Assembly (NCBI GenBank): GCA_963819885.1
Contig: CAWFXV010000025.1
Location: forward strand, 1-64,000
Direction: 5' to 3'
Origin: JACVRX01 sp963819885
GTDB lineage: Bacteria; Actinomycetota; Actinomycetes; Jiangellales; Jiangellaceae
Length of the DNA: 64,000 nucleotides
In this document: positions 49,558-60,047 of the stretch, piece after piece
How positions within the stretch are numbered: position 1 is the first letter of the stretch
Layout: each line of letters opens with the position of its first letter
The notes under the pieces: model-generated
What the model was told of the DNA's origin: nothing
Seen by the model: only the letters and a program-made list of their open reading frames with translations
Database searches by the model: none
Made by a program: the position numbers and the translations under genes

Positions 49558-51595
49558 TCAGGCGATGAACGGCACCCAGGCCTGCTGGTCGAGGTCGTCG
49601 AGATCGCTCGCGAGTGCTCCGCTCGCCGACAACGTCCACAGTGTGTCGCCGATCACCAATGACCGGCGGATCGTCGGGTCGGCCGAGTAGTCGCCCGATT
49701 CAGCGCCGGAACCACCGTGGCTCAGCGCGCCGACCTCGACGAGCGAGTCACCGTCGATTCGGAGAACGACGGCGCCACCAGCAGGGGCGATAGACGGCTG
49801 GGCATCGTTCGGCGCGGCCTCTGGCCAGATTCCGCCGTCCCACCACACCGGGATGACGACGAGCTGTTCGTCCGGCCAGTACAGGAATGCGTGCGGGTCG
49901 TGCTCGGCGTCGGACCACCCACCCGGCATCGGAAAGGTATCGAGCCGGGCCGGTGCCGCCGGGTCGCCGACGTCGAACAACGACACCTGGGTGCCGCGCA
50001 CCATGCCCTGCGCGTCGGCGTCCTGCCCGATGCCGATCAGCCGGTCCGCGTCGAGCGGATGCAAGTAGGACGAATACCCAGGGACCTTGAGCTCTCCGAC
50101 GACTCGCGGTGACCTCGGATCGCTGAGATCCAGGGTGTAGAGAGGGTCCACCTGCCGAAACGTCACGACGTATCCGAGCGGTCCGATGAACCGCACCGCG
50201 TAGATCTGCTCGCCCTGGCCCAGCCCGCCGACGCTGCCGACGACCTGCAGCCCGTCGCCACGCTGGGAGAGCACCGTCACGCGGCTTTCGGACTGCGGAA
50301 CGGGATCGGGGGCCGTCACGCCGGACCACTGGTCAAGGGTGGTCGCGACCCGCAGATACCCCTCGTGTTCGGAGAGGGAGTACTGGTTCAGCAGCCGTCC
50401 GTCAACCGACCCGGAAGCGACGTACTGAGCCTTGCCTCCCCCCGTGATGTCGAACTTGTGGATCTCTGTGGTCGGCTCCACGTCGCGAAAGAGGCCGGCC
50501 CTCATGTCGACCGGCATCGGGAAACCCGTGTGGTCGTCGGCGATGTACACGCTTGACCCGGTGCCGTAGACCGTTTGCCCGTCGGCGACGACGGCCACCG
50601 AGTTGTCCGGCCGCAATGCTGCGGTGAGATCGAGCGTGAGCACCGTGAGCATCGAGGTGCCGGAGTACGTCCGGGGGTGACTGACATCGGCGCAGTCGAC
50701 GAGTGAGCCCTCGCTGCGGTCGCCTCCTTCGCTCAGCCCATACCGGGGCAGCCAGTCCTCGATCGTCGATTGGGCAAGAACCTCGCGGTTCGCGGCCAGG
50801 GCGCTGTCCTCGAGCACCCGGCTTGGTCGGACCGGATGGATAGTCCATCGCCAGCCGCGGCCCGGACCGCACGACAATGCGTGCGACCGAGTCGACCTGA
50901 CGCGCGTCGACGAAGTGCCGTCGAGATCGAGTGTCGCTGACAATGCGAGGCTGGCCGGAGAGGTCGACAAGGACCAGCCTGCTTCCTTCGGCAACTGAGC
51001 TTCCGCGGCCGCGGCGGCGCATGAGTTGTCCCGTTGGACGCGACGCTCAGCGGAGCTCATCACGACGAGCACCCGATCGCCGTCCAGCAGCAGCTGGGTC
51101 CGCGATACCACCCACCGGCGGAGTCCGAGAACCTCAGTGATCCGAGCGGCTCTGTTGGACTCGACCTCGATCACTCGCAAGCGTGCCATCCAGCACTGAG
51201 ACGATGCGGCGGCCGTCGGTTTTGACCAGATCGGGCTCGTCGACACCGGCCTCATGGATGTTGGTCGTCGAATACGCCGGCGGCGCGGCTTCGCCGCTGG
51301 CGGCTTCGTCGCCGCCGGTGGCCGAGCGGGCGCCGGCGTCGGCCGCTGCTTGCGGCACCAGGCCTTCCGCGTAAGCCAGCCCTTCACCGAGCCCGTACGG
51401 CGTCACGAACTCCGCTGCCGCCTGCTTGAGCTGCTCCAAGGCGTCGTCGCACGAGTCGTACCGCACCAGCTGGTAGGCCGCGGCAACCTGGCCGAGCGGT
51501 GGTTGCCCGGCCCCCGCGCCCGTGCAGGCACTCAGCGCAAGCACCGACCCGGTCAGGCTCGCGACGACGAGAGACGCTTTCCACCCGATCTGCAT
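49558..51595 (-). pseudogene. secreted beta-propeller lipoprotein, multiply frameshifted
   Basis: N-terminus from ATG 51595 with lipobox LALSACTG, then IHEAGVDEPDLVKTDGRRIV. Near 51175 one extra base in CTTGCGAG shifts to RVIEVESNRAARITEVLG. A compensating pair near 50990 and 50830 is implied because SRLVLVDLSGQPRIVSDTRS lies in a third frame. The remaining 400 residues (SLVDCADVSHPRTYSGTSML, VWWDGGIWPEAAPNDAQPS) match the beta-propeller domain family PF09826-type exported proteins. About 650 residues if intact. Confidence 0.75.
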
Positions 51596-51827
51596 GCGCC
51601 TTGGACGGTTCTCGGTGGTGGCTGGTTCCCCCGGTTGCCGACCTGAGTTGCCGACCTGAGTTGCCGACGAGTGCGTGGCACGCTGAGCCGTTCCACAAAC
51701 TGGGGCATATCATCCCGCTGAACAGCGGTCCATCGTGCCAGGTGTGACCGCCCAGCGTGCCACGCCTGTATCTGCGGTGAGTCCACGAGACTGGCAGGGA
51801 TTGGCTGCTCGAATGGAGGTACCTGCT

Positions 51828-52778
51828 GTGGACGTTGCCGTCGTCGGCTGCGGGGTCATCGGCCTCACCACAGCCGTGCGCCTGCAGGAGGCCGGCCTGA
51901 CGGTCCGCATTGTCGCGCGTGACTTGCCACTAGAGACGACGTCGAATGTCGCGGCCGCCATCTGGTATCCGTACCGCGCGTATCCGCAGGACCGCGTCCT
52001 GGATTGGGGAGCTCAGACATTCGACGTATTCGAGGAGTTGGCCGCGTCTCAGTCGACCGGTATCCGGATGCGGGAGGTCAAGGAGCTGTTCCGCACTGGG
52101 GAGCCGGACCCGTGGTGGATGCACGCCGTCAGACAAATCCGGCACTGCGACGCCACCGAGCTGCCGGCTGGGTTCGTCGACGGCTTCGTCTTCACGACGC
52201 CGGTCGTTGAGATGCCGATCTACCTCACCTATCTGATGCGGCGCTTTCAGGCGGGCGGCGGCGTGATCGAGCAGCGGGATGTCGGTGTGCTGGCCGACGT
52301 AGCGAGCGATGAACGGGTGATCGTCCATTGCGCCGGTGTTGGAGCAAAGGGCTTGGCCCCCGACTCCTCGGTCACGCCGATCCGCGGTCAGGTCGTCTGT
52401 GTCCACAACCCCGGTATCGACCAAGTGCTCCTCGATGAGGGCAACCCCGACGGCATCACCTACATCGTGCCGCGCTCGGCCGACTGCATCCTGGGCGGAA
52501 CTGCGGAGGTTGGTGCCGACGGCCTCGAGCCCGACCCGGAGATCGCGCGCGGCATCCTGCATCGCTGCAGCAGGCTCGAACCGCGCTTGCGCGGGGCCCG
52601 GGTGCTCTCACACAAGGTGGGCCTGAGACCCGGGCGCCCCTCGATAAGGCTCGAGACGGCCGAGTTACCTGACGCCAGGCCGTGCATCCACAACTACGGC
52701 CACGGCGGAGCGGGCGTCACCTTGTCGTGGGGGTGCGCCGACGAAGTCGTCCGGCTCGTCCGGACCGTCCTCGCCTAG
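51828..52778 (+). CDS. D-amino-acid oxidase family FAD enzyme
   Basis: 316 residues from GTG 51828, eight bases after GGAGG. FAD-binding VAVVGCGVIGLTTAVRLQEA at the start and DAO substrate-domain features (SNVAAAIWYPYRAYP, PIRGQVVCVHNPG), with the C-terminal NYGHGGAGVTLSWGCADEVV that grips the adenine. Oxidatively deaminates D-amino acids to keto acids with H2O2. An upstream ATG at 51813 is possible. Confidence 0.9.
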   Translation: MDVAVVGCGVIGLTTAVRLQEAGLTVRIVARDLPLETTSNVAAAIWYPYRAYPQDRVLDWGAQTFDVFEELAASQSTGIRMREVKELFRTGEPDPWWMHAVRQIRHCDATELPAGFVDGFVFTTPVVEMPIYLTYLMRRFQAGGGVIEQRDVGVLADVASDERVIVHCAGVGAKGLAPDSSVTPIRGQVVCVHNPGIDQVLLDEGNPDGITYIVPRSADCILGGTAEVGADGLEPDPEIARGILHRCSRLEPRLRGARVLSHKVGLRPGRPSIRLETAELPDARPCIHNYGHGGAGVTLSWGCADEVVRLVRTVLA

Positions 52779-52824
52779 ATTCCCGAGCGGATAGCAGCGG
52801 TCCGCGACCCGGGCTTCGCCGGTC

Positions 52825-54684
52825 TCAGCTCACGGTGCCCGCGTAGTACCGCTGGGCAAGCGCCCAGGCGTCTTTGCCACAGATCGAACCCATCGTGCGA
52901 CCTTCGAAGTCGTCGGGGCTGATGTGAATTCCGCCGAACAGTCGTGAAAGCCCCGCCTGATCGGCCGCGTCGAAGTAGCTGGCCCACTGCAGCGTGACGT
53001 CCTCGGTGGGCCCGAGCTCGACCTGGAGTTCGCCGGCAGGGATGGTCCACTCGGCCAGCCCGCCCGGGAAGTAGGGACTGCCCGTGAACGCGGTCATCAC
53101 TTCGGCAGCTGCGCGGCTGAACGTGCTGTGACCTGAGACGTAGCCCGCGAAGGCCGGTGTCACGAAGGTCGCGAGCTGATACGGCACCCAGTCGACCGCC
53201 AGGATCCAGCCCACCCCGGCCGTCTGCGTGGCCGGATCGTCCGGGTTCCCGCGCCAGGCACGGATCGCGATCTCGTCGACGTGATCGGCGAGCGCTTCGT
53301 GCCGCTCGCCGGGGACACTCGATGCAGCCGTGACGACCTCGATCAGTCCGGGGGCCAGCGGGAGGCCATCCGGGTCGTACGCGGGAAGGTCGGCATCGCT
53401 GGACTGGCCCAGGCCGCCCATGTACCGGATCATCGAGATCGGACGGGCCGAGTCGTAGAACCCCTTCACGCCCCACGCCGCCACGGCCGCATCGTGGACC
53501 GCGCCGTTGATGGCGAAGTAGAGCTTCACGTCCCACTCGAGCCGGTCCAGGACCGGTCCCTGCCCGCCCATCCGGTGCTCGAAACCCGGCGTATCGGAGA
53601 CCTCGTTCGCGATGGTGTTCCAATGACCCGGCGGGGTCTCCGAGGCTGGCCCGTCGGCCCAGAACTGGGCCAGGACACGGTCGAAGTCACCGCGGAGCAC
53701 GACGTTGGTCTCGTAGGCCTCGCCGGTGACCGGGTTCTCCGCGTATCCGTTGCCATCGTTCGTACCGAGCGTGTTGTCCCCGAAGGCCCCAGGACCGATG
53801 TCGATCGTCACACCGTCGCTCGGGTCGAGCTGGCTGCTATACGCGATGATCTCGACGGCGGTCTGCTTGAATTCCTCGTCCGTCTCGAGCTGCGGTGGGG
53901 CCCCCGGGTCGATCGGCGTGCCCTGTGCGGAATGCGGGAGCGCGAACGTGCGGACCTGGCCCCAGTGCGGCCCGACGAAACGCTGCACGTTGCCAGGAAT
54001 CGGGAGGCCGTTCTGGGCCACGAATTGCGCGAGGGCCAGCGGCTGCCAGAGATTCGGATCGGTCATCGTGGCGCCTGACTCACTGACGACGAGCGGCGGG
54101 TTGGCGGGCCGGTAGTCGGTGTCGATGTAGCGCTGCGGCTCGAGCGAGCCGTCGGACTTCCCATGCTCGATCACGGCTGCGGCAATCCGGTTCCCGAGCG
54201 CGGCCGGCGAGTCACCTTCGGTTTCGACGTAGTCGTTCCGGTAACAGAGTGACTCCATCGTGCGGGTGAGCTCTTCGAACGTCTCTTGCAAGCCCGCTGC
54301 CTTCGAGTACCGCCACAGCAGCACCCGGTATGCGGCGAAGCTGATCGCGGTCTCCCGGGCTGCCTGGACGTCGTCAGCCTGGTGCTTCTCGGTCACGAAG
54401 TAGCCCTGCGCGGTGGGGTCGTACGCCGCCCACGCGTCCCACATCGCGGCCGACGCGTGGAAGAGGTTGCGAGCATGGACGGTCGGCGCCGGCACGTCAC
54501 GGCGGATCGCGTCGAGCAGCGCGTCGTCCCACACTCGCGCGACCGAGTGCCCGTCCGCGTCGGCTCGCTGGCAGCCGTCGATGCTGTAGGGCTCGGCAGC
54601 GCTCTGGTTCACGATCACGACGCCGGCCGTGGCCACGAGTGTGCCGACCGCCACGAACGCGAATACCGACCGGGCTCGCATCAC
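52825..54684 (-). CDS. vanadium-dependent haloperoxidase-family protein
   Basis: 619 residues with an N-terminal signal/anchor (SVFAFVAVGTLVATAGVVIV). The PAP2/haloperoxidase core shows the vanadate- or phosphate-binding residues: the Lys/Arg region (RMGGQGPVLDRLEWDVKLYF), SGHSTFSRAAAEVMTAFTGS and LFGGIHISPDDFEGRTMGSI with the catalytic His. Exported enzyme that either oxidises halides with H2O2 or acts as an acid phosphatase; the two are not separable by sequence. It starts inside the ATGA overlap with the CRTAC1-like gene. Confidence 0.88.
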   Translation of the reverse strand: MMRARSVFAFVAVGTLVATAGVVIVNQSAAEPYSIDGCQRADADGHSVARVWDDALLDAIRRDVPAPTVHARNLFHASAAMWDAWAAYDPTAQGYFVTEKHQADDVQAARETAISFAAYRVLLWRYSKAAGLQETFEELTRTMESLCYRNDYVETEGDSPAALGNRIAAAVIEHGKSDGSLEPQRYIDTDYRPANPPLVVSESGATMTDPNLWQPLALAQFVAQNGLPIPGNVQRFVGPHWGQVRTFALPHSAQGTPIDPGAPPQLETDEEFKQTAVEIIAYSSQLDPSDGVTIDIGPGAFGDNTLGTNDGNGYAENPVTGEAYETNVVLRGDFDRVLAQFWADGPASETPPGHWNTIANEVSDTPGFEHRMGGQGPVLDRLEWDVKLYFAINGAVHDAAVAAWGVKGFYDSARPISMIRYMGGLGQSSDADLPAYDPDGLPLAPGLIEVVTAASSVPGERHEALADHVDEIAIRAWRGNPDDPATQTAGVGWILAVDWVPYQLATFVTPAFAGYVSGHSTFSRAAAEVMTAFTGSPYFPGGLAEWTIPAGELQVELGPTEDVTLQWASYFDAADQAGLSRLFGGIHISPDDFEGRTMGSICGKDAWALAQRYYAGTVS

Positions 54685-56391
54685 GGCGCTTCCATCGTGA
54701 CCGCTTGGCCGGCGTCGACATCGTCGACGGAGGTCTCCTGACCGTCAGGCCACCGGACCACCACGCGATCCACCACCGTGGCGTCTCCCAGACCGAAATG
54801 GGTCCGCGAGTCTGCGGAGGACAGGTAGCTGCTCCCCGCCTGGATCTCCCGGGTCAGTTCCGTTCCGCCCGGCAACCGAACCGATACCTGTGCTCCCGGT
54901 GCGAATCTCCCGAGCGACACTTCGAGCCAGGTCCCTTCGGTGCCGGTGTTCTCCAGCAGAACCAGTGGTCCGCCGATCGAGTTGATCGCGACGTCCAGGT
55001 CACCGTCGTTGTCGAAGTCGGCCGCAGCGCTGCCTCGGGCGTTCAGGTGACCCACCTCGGCGAGGCCGACGGTGGTGAGGTCACCGTAGAGACCGGGCTC
55101 GCCCTGCGCGGTGAGGTTCTCGAAGGCTCTGATTTGCTGCGCATCCGCCTGGAGGTTCGTGATGGGGATGCCGCCATTGACCAGGACGAGATCGAGGTCC
55201 GTGTCGAGGTCGAGGTCTCCCCATGACACGCCCCAGCCGGTGGACCCGCTCAGGTCGACCCCGACGGCGGTCCGCACGTCCCGGAACGAGGGGTCGACCA
55301 CGTCGGAGAACTGGCCGCGGAACATCGCGTGCACTTGTGACCGTGCGTTCGTCACCATCAGGTCCTGGCGGCCGTCGCCGTCGTCGTCGCCGGCCGCGAC
55401 ACCCATCCCCGCTCCTGGATCGGCGACGCCGGCCTTGCCGGCGAGTTCTTCGAACCGGAACCCAAGGCCAGCCGGGTCGGCCTCGATCCCACCCGGCCAC
55501 GGCACGTTGTCGTAGAGGCGGTTGGGTTTGGTGTCGTTGGCGACGTAGAGGTCGAGGTCGCTGTCGTGATCGGCGTCGGTGAGCACCGCGCCCAGCCCGT
55601 ACTCGAACGAGGCCACCTCGAGCCCTGCGTCGACGCCCACCTCCCGGAAGGTCACGTCGCCGTCGTCCGCAGGACCCTGGCTCAGGTAGAGCAGGTCCCG
55701 GACGCCGAGGTAGGTGTTCGGGAAGCCGAGTGTCGCTTGCGGGACGGGATTCGCCAGATCCACGTAGCCGGCCACGAACAGATCGGGCCAACCGTCGGCA
55801 TTCACGTCGCCGACGGCGGCGCCCGCCCGCCAGCCGAAGGCCTCAACCCCGGCATCCGTCGTGCCATCGGAGAACCGGCCCTCCCCCTCGTTCCAGAGCA
55901 GGACGCTCGCCTCCGACCCGGTGACGTACAGGTCCGTGCGTCCATCCATGTCGAAGTCGGCGGCCACGCAGCCGTTGCCTCGGATCGCCACGTCGGCTCC
56001 GGACCCGGCGCTGACATTCGTGAAGGTGCCTTCCTCGTTGTGGAAGAGCGCGCTCCGCGGCAGCCCGCCATCGTTCTGCCAGCGGCCGGCCTCAGCCTGC
56101 GAGTACGAGTTCACGGCAAACAGATCCATCCAGCCGTCACCGTCGTAGTCGAGCCAGCACACGCCACCTCCGAGCATCACGCCGACGTCGGGCGTGACGT
56201 CCCAATGGAACGCCGAGTGCTCGAAATCCAAACCCACGTCGGCAGCGGCGTCCGTGAAGCCGAGAGGCTGTCCCGGCTGGCGCGCGGGCCCGCTCGGGCC
56301 CGTGCTCGGTGCCATCGGTGGAGCAGGCGGCCGCGAGGAGGCCCAGCATCACTATGGACGGCGTAAGACGCGTGACCAGCCCAGTGCGCAT
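54681..56391 (-). pseudogene. CRTAC1/ASPIC-UnbV FG-GAP repeat lipoprotein, frameshifted at signal peptide
   Basis: The main frame (from about 56315) has at least six FG-GAP/VCBS repeats (GGVCWLDYDGDGWMDLFAVN, AAVGDVNADGWPDLFVAGYV) and a C-terminal ASPIC/UnbV domain (HFGLGDATVVDRVVVRWPDG). An intact lipoprotein signal (MRTGLVTRLTPSIVMLGLLA, then AACS) starts at ATG 56391 but runs in a different frame; one indel at about 56300-56325 separates them. If corrected, a surface lipoprotein of about 570 residues. The stop overlaps the haloperoxidase gene. Confidence 0.7.
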
Positions 56392-56417
56392 CCGAGGGCC
56401 CGTCAAACCCTTCGACG

Positions 56418-57701
56418 TCAGGCCAGGCCACGGGCCGCCCGGGCACGCTTGGACAAGGCGTCGACAAGCACCGCGCCCAGCAGGACCAGACCGGTGATCA
56501 CGAACCGCGTGCCCTGCGGCAGGCCGAGCAGATTCATCCCGCTGTTGATCGAAGCGATGACGGTCGCCCCGAGGAGCGCCGCGACCACCCGGCCCGTGCC
56601 GCCGAACAGGCTGGTGCCGCCGATCACTGCCGCCGCGATCACGCTGAGGAGCAGGTCGCCTCCACCCGAGCTGGTGGCGACCGAGCGGAGCCGCGAGGCG
56701 AGCATGACCCCACCCACACCAACCATGAAGCCGTTGATCATGAACACGAGCATCCGGATCCGATCGACGCTGATACCGGCCCGCCGGGCGGCCTCGGGGT
56801 TGCCGCCTACCGCGTACACATGCCGCCCGAACCGCGTTCGAGCGGCGACGAACGACCAAAACACGAGGAAGACACCGAGGATCACCGTCGCCGTCGGGAC
56901 GCCGCGGTCGAGGTTCGCGTAGTAGACGGCGGCAAACGTCACGACTGCAAGGCCGACGACCTGCAACGCGATGATCAACGTCGGCTTGGCTTCCAGGCCT
57001 CCGGCGCGACGTGATCGAGCGGTCAAGGCCTGGGATAACGCGAACCCCCCGACTACCAGCGCTCCCAGGATGTACCCGCCGGCGTCGGAGAGGAAGTCGT
57101 TGGCCAGGCCCACGATTCTCTCGTCCGAGATCCTGATCGTCCCGGTGGACGTGACCTGGGTCATGAGGATGAGCACGACCCCCGACCAGATCAGCAACCC
57201 GGCGAGGGTGACCACGAACGACGGCACTCCGGCTTTCGTGATGACGATCGACTGCAGCAGGCCGATGACCGTGGTCACCGTGACGGCCGCGAGGATTGCG
57301 AGCCACCATGGCCAGCCCGGGTTGTCCGTCCGGATCAGGAGGGTCATGACAACCCCTCCGACGGCGCTCACGTAAGCGACGGATAGGTCGATCTCGCCGA
57401 TCAACAGGACGAAGACGGTCCCGATCGCGAGCGTCGCCACCGCCGCCATCTGGAGCAGCAGGTTGGTGAAGTTGCGCTCGGTAAGGAAGGCATCGTCCAA
57501 GAGCCCGAACACGATCGCGATGACGACGAGGGCCACGATGATCGGCAAGGAACCGAGCTCGCCGCCCCGCACTCGCTGCCACCACAGCTGTGCGTAATCA
57601 GCCACCGTCTGATCGGATACGGACGTGGGGCCGATCGTCAGGACTTCACCCGTGGGCGCTGGAGCGCTGTCGGGTTGAGGCTGCTGCGTGTTCTCAGCCA
57701 T
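56418..57701 (-). CDS. sugar ABC transporter permease (XylH/RbsC type)
   Basis: 427 residues from ATG 57701 behind GGAGG. About ten transmembrane helices; the conserved family cores include FLTERNFTNLLLQMAAVATL, LLIGEIDLSVAYVSAVGG, GRHVYAVGGNPEAARRAGIS and AVIGGTSLFGGTGRVVAALL. Forms the channel for sugar import with the ATPase and lipoprotein encoded upstream. Its start shares TGATG with the ATPase stop. Confidence 0.92.
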   Translation of the reverse strand: MAENTQQPQPDSAPAPTGEVLTIGPTSVSDQTVADYAQLWWQRVRGGELGSLPIIVALVVIAIVFGLLDDAFLTERNFTNLLLQMAAVATLAIGTVFVLLIGEIDLSVAYVSAVGGVVMTLLIRTDNPGWPWWLAILAAVTVTTVIGLLQSIVITKAGVPSFVVTLAGLLIWSGVVLILMTQVTSTGTIRISDERIVGLANDFLSDAGGYILGALVVGGFALSQALTARSRRAGGLEAKPTLIIALQVVGLAVVTFAAVYYANLDRGVPTATVILGVFLVFWSFVAARTRFGRHVYAVGGNPEAARRAGISVDRIRMLVFMINGFMVGVGGVMLASRLRSVATSSGGGDLLLSVIAAAVIGGTSLFGGTGRVVAALLGATVIASINSGMNLLGLPQGTRFVITGLVLLGAVLVDALSKRARAARGLA

Positions 57702-58483
57702 CAGGCCTCCACCGCGCTGGAATCCGCCATCCCCGGCACGTGCTGGAGGGCCCCCGCCGTGATGGCATGGACCACCTCCTGCTGGGTGGTCTCGGCTCGC
57801 TCCAGGAGTGCCACCCGCTGTCCGAGCCGCAGCACCGTGATCCGGTCCGCGCACTCGAACACGTCATGCAAGTTGTGAGAGATGATCACGACACCGAGGT
57901 TCTGTTCCGCCAGCCGCCGGACCAGGTCCAGCACCTGCCGGGTCTGCGCCACGCCGAGTGCGGCCGTAGGCTCGTCCAGGATCACCAGCTTCGAATTCCA
58001 CATCACGGACTTGGCCACGGCCACCGCCTGCCGCTGCCCTCCGGACAGCCCGATCACACGCTGGCGGACCGATCGCAGCGTCGTGACCGACAGACTCGCG
58101 AGCGTCTCGGCCGCTGCACGCTCCATGCTGGGCTCGTCGAGAACGAGTCCGCTGCGCACACGCTCACGCCCCAGGAACATGTTGCCGACGACGTCCAGAT
58201 TGTCCGCCAGGGCCAGGTCCTGGTACACGACCTCGATGCCGAGCCGTGCGGCATCGCGCGGACTGTGGATCCGTACGCTGTCGCCTTCGAAGCGAACATC
58301 ACCTTCGTCGAACGGGTAGATCCCAGCGATCCCCTTGATCAACGTGGACTTGCCTGCGCCGTTGTCGCCGACGAGCCCCATAACCTCACCGCGGCGGACC
58401 TCGAAGTCGACGTTGTACAGCGCCTGCACCGCCCCGAAGGCCTTCGAGATCCCGGTGCAGGCGAGCTGCGATTCACCAGCCAT
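57701..58483 (-). CDS. sugar ABC transporter ATPase (single-domain)
   Basis: 260 residues from ATG 58483 (a GTG at 58492 is also possible). Walker A GDNGAGKST, signature LSGGQRQAVAVAKSV, Walker B KLVILDEPTAALG and the H-loop IISHNLHDVFE are intact. Only one nucleotide-binding domain, so it dimerises (FrcA/XylG-short type) rather than being the usual two-domain RbsA form. Powers the adjacent permease. Confidence 0.93.
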   Translation of the reverse strand: MAGESQLACTGISKAFGAVQALYNVDFEVRRGEVMGLVGDNGAGKSTLIKGIAGIYPFDEGDVRFEGDSVRIHSPRDAARLGIEVVYQDLALADNLDVVGNMFLGRERVRSGLVLDEPSMERAAAETLASLSVTTLRSVRQRVIGLSGGQRQAVAVAKSVMWNSKLVILDEPTAALGVAQTRQVLDLVRRLAEQNLGVVIISHNLHDVFECADRITVLRLGQRVALLERAETTQQEVVHAITAGALQHVPGMADSSAVEA

Positions 58484-58511
58484 CGACGACACCGCCTCCT
58501 TGTCTGCGCCC

Positions 58512-58549
58512 GGCGGCCGGGACGCGTGCCACGACGCGTCCCGGCCGCC
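58512..58549. terminator. intercistronic hairpin after the substrate-binding gene
   Basis: GGCGGCCGGGACGCGT (58512-58527) and ACGCGTCCCGGCCGCC (58534-58549) form a perfect 16-bp stem in the 87-bp gap between the binding-protein and ATPase genes. It probably lets part of the transcript end here or protects its 3' end, giving excess binding protein. Confidence 0.75.
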
Positions 58550-58570
58550 TGACGATCGGTCGGACCCGGC

Positions 58571-59764
58571 TCAGCCCGCGTTCTCCGTGCACCAGGTCGT
58601 CGCGGCGACATCTCCGGTGCAGATCTCCTCTACGGTGCGGAAGCCATCCGCGATGACCGTGTCCGCCAAGTTCTCCTCGGTGACGCCAATGGGCACGAGG
58701 CCGAAGTAGGGCACCACGCCATCACCTTCCGGTGTATCGGTCGGCTGCCCCGTCGCGGCGTCGATGCCGATGAGCTCGTAGTCGTACTCGAACTGCGTGG
58801 TGAGGATGTCCTCACCGGCTCGCAGCGCGAGGGCGACTGCGGAAGCGAGACCCGCCTCGTTCTGGATCGGCTTGTAGACGCTCATGGTCTGTCTGCCGAG
58901 CAGGACGTTCTGCATCCCCTCCGCGGTTGCGTCCTGACCGCTGATCGGCAGCGGCCCGATGCCGGCAGCTTCGATGGCGTTGGCCGCCGAGGCCGCGAGC
59001 CCGTCGTTCGCAGCGAACACGGCGTCTACACCGTTGTTCTGGTCAACGAGAATCTGCTCCATGATCGTCAGAGCCTCTTGGTTGTCCCACCCGGGGACGT
59101 GCTGGTCGGCGACCAGCGCCCAGTCGCCGGCGGCGACGCGCTCCTCGACCGTGGCGTGGTACCCCGACTTGAACAGGAACGAGTTGTTGTCCTCCTCGCC
59201 ACCGTTCAGTTCGACGACGCGCACGGGGGCGGGGAGCCCGAGCCCGTCGATCACCGGCTCGACGGCCTCGGCCATCGCCGCGCCAACCGCCACGTTGTCG
59301 AAGCTGACGTAGGCAGCCCCGCCGGCACCTCCGGTGTTGAACCGGTCGTACTCGATGACTTGGACACCTGCCTCGGTGGCCTGGTCGATGATCGTCGCGC
59401 CCGAGCCGGTATCAAGGCTCGTGAGCACGATCACGCTCGCGCCGTCGTTGATCGCCTGTTCGGCTTGGGACTGCTGCGTGGCCGCGTCGCCCTCAGCGTT
59501 CACGATCGTGAAGTCCTCGCCGTCGACAAGGCCTTCTGCCTCGAAGTTCTCGGTGAAGTACCGCCGGTCGTCTTCCTCCCAGCGGTCCGACGACTCGGTG
59601 TCGGGGAGGAGCACCCAGATGCTGCCCCCGCCGTCCTCGGCCGGGCTTTCCGTCCCGGTCGGTTCGGCCGTGCCTTCGTCGTCGTCGCCGCCACACGCTC
59701 CCATCAACAGGCCGAGCGCCGCGAGCAGCGCAATCCAGCTGGAGCCCTTTCGCTTGCTTGCCAT
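58571..59764 (-). CDS. sugar ABC transporter substrate-binding lipoprotein (XylF-like)
   Basis: 397 residues from ATG 59764. Lipobox LLMGACGG, an acidic linker (DDDEGTAEPTGTESPAEDGG), then the type I periplasmic-binding fold with SIWVLLPDTESSDRWEEDDR, FVAANDGLA-type core DAVFAANDGLAASAANAIEA and ISGQDATAEGMQNVLLGRQ. Probably binds xylose or a similar sugar; specificity is inferred from XylF-like spacing only. First gene of the transporter operon. Confidence 0.92.
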   Translation of the reverse strand: MASKRKGSSWIALLAALGLLMGACGGDDDEGTAEPTGTESPAEDGGGSIWVLLPDTESSDRWEEDDRRYFTENFEAEGLVDGEDFTIVNAEGDAATQQSQAEQAINDGASVIVLTSLDTGSGATIIDQATEAGVQVIEYDRFNTGGAGGAAYVSFDNVAVGAAMAEAVEPVIDGLGLPAPVRVVELNGGEEDNNSFLFKSGYHATVEERVAAGDWALVADQHVPGWDNQEALTIMEQILVDQNNGVDAVFAANDGLAASAANAIEAAGIGPLPISGQDATAEGMQNVLLGRQTMSVYKPIQNEAGLASAVALALRAGEDILTTQFEYDYELIGIDAATGQPTDTPEGDGVVPYFGLVPIGVTEENLADTVIADGFRTVEEICTGDVAATTWCTENAG

Positions 59765-60047
59765 GTCCACCCCTCGTCATGTGATGCCGCTCGGCCTGAC
59801 GTGGCTGACCTGCCTCAGGCCGTTCGGCTGCGCCGAGAGCGTACCGACTCAATATTGGTTGGCCAAGAGCAGTTGGCGGCAACGGAGATACCGTTATCGA
59901 CCCGTTGGACGGCCCGGATCGGGTTCTGATGGCGGTTCGCCCCGTCCCGGCTCGCGGCATCGGCGCCACGCCCCCGGGCCGCCAGCGCCAGTGAGACACC
60001 TCAGGTATTTGATCCAGGTGGAAAGCCCGCTTGACATCTCCACGGAA

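Noticed and set aside
53281..54078. Plus-strand ORF inside the haloperoxidase gene
   Set aside because: Antisense shadow; no start signal and no family.
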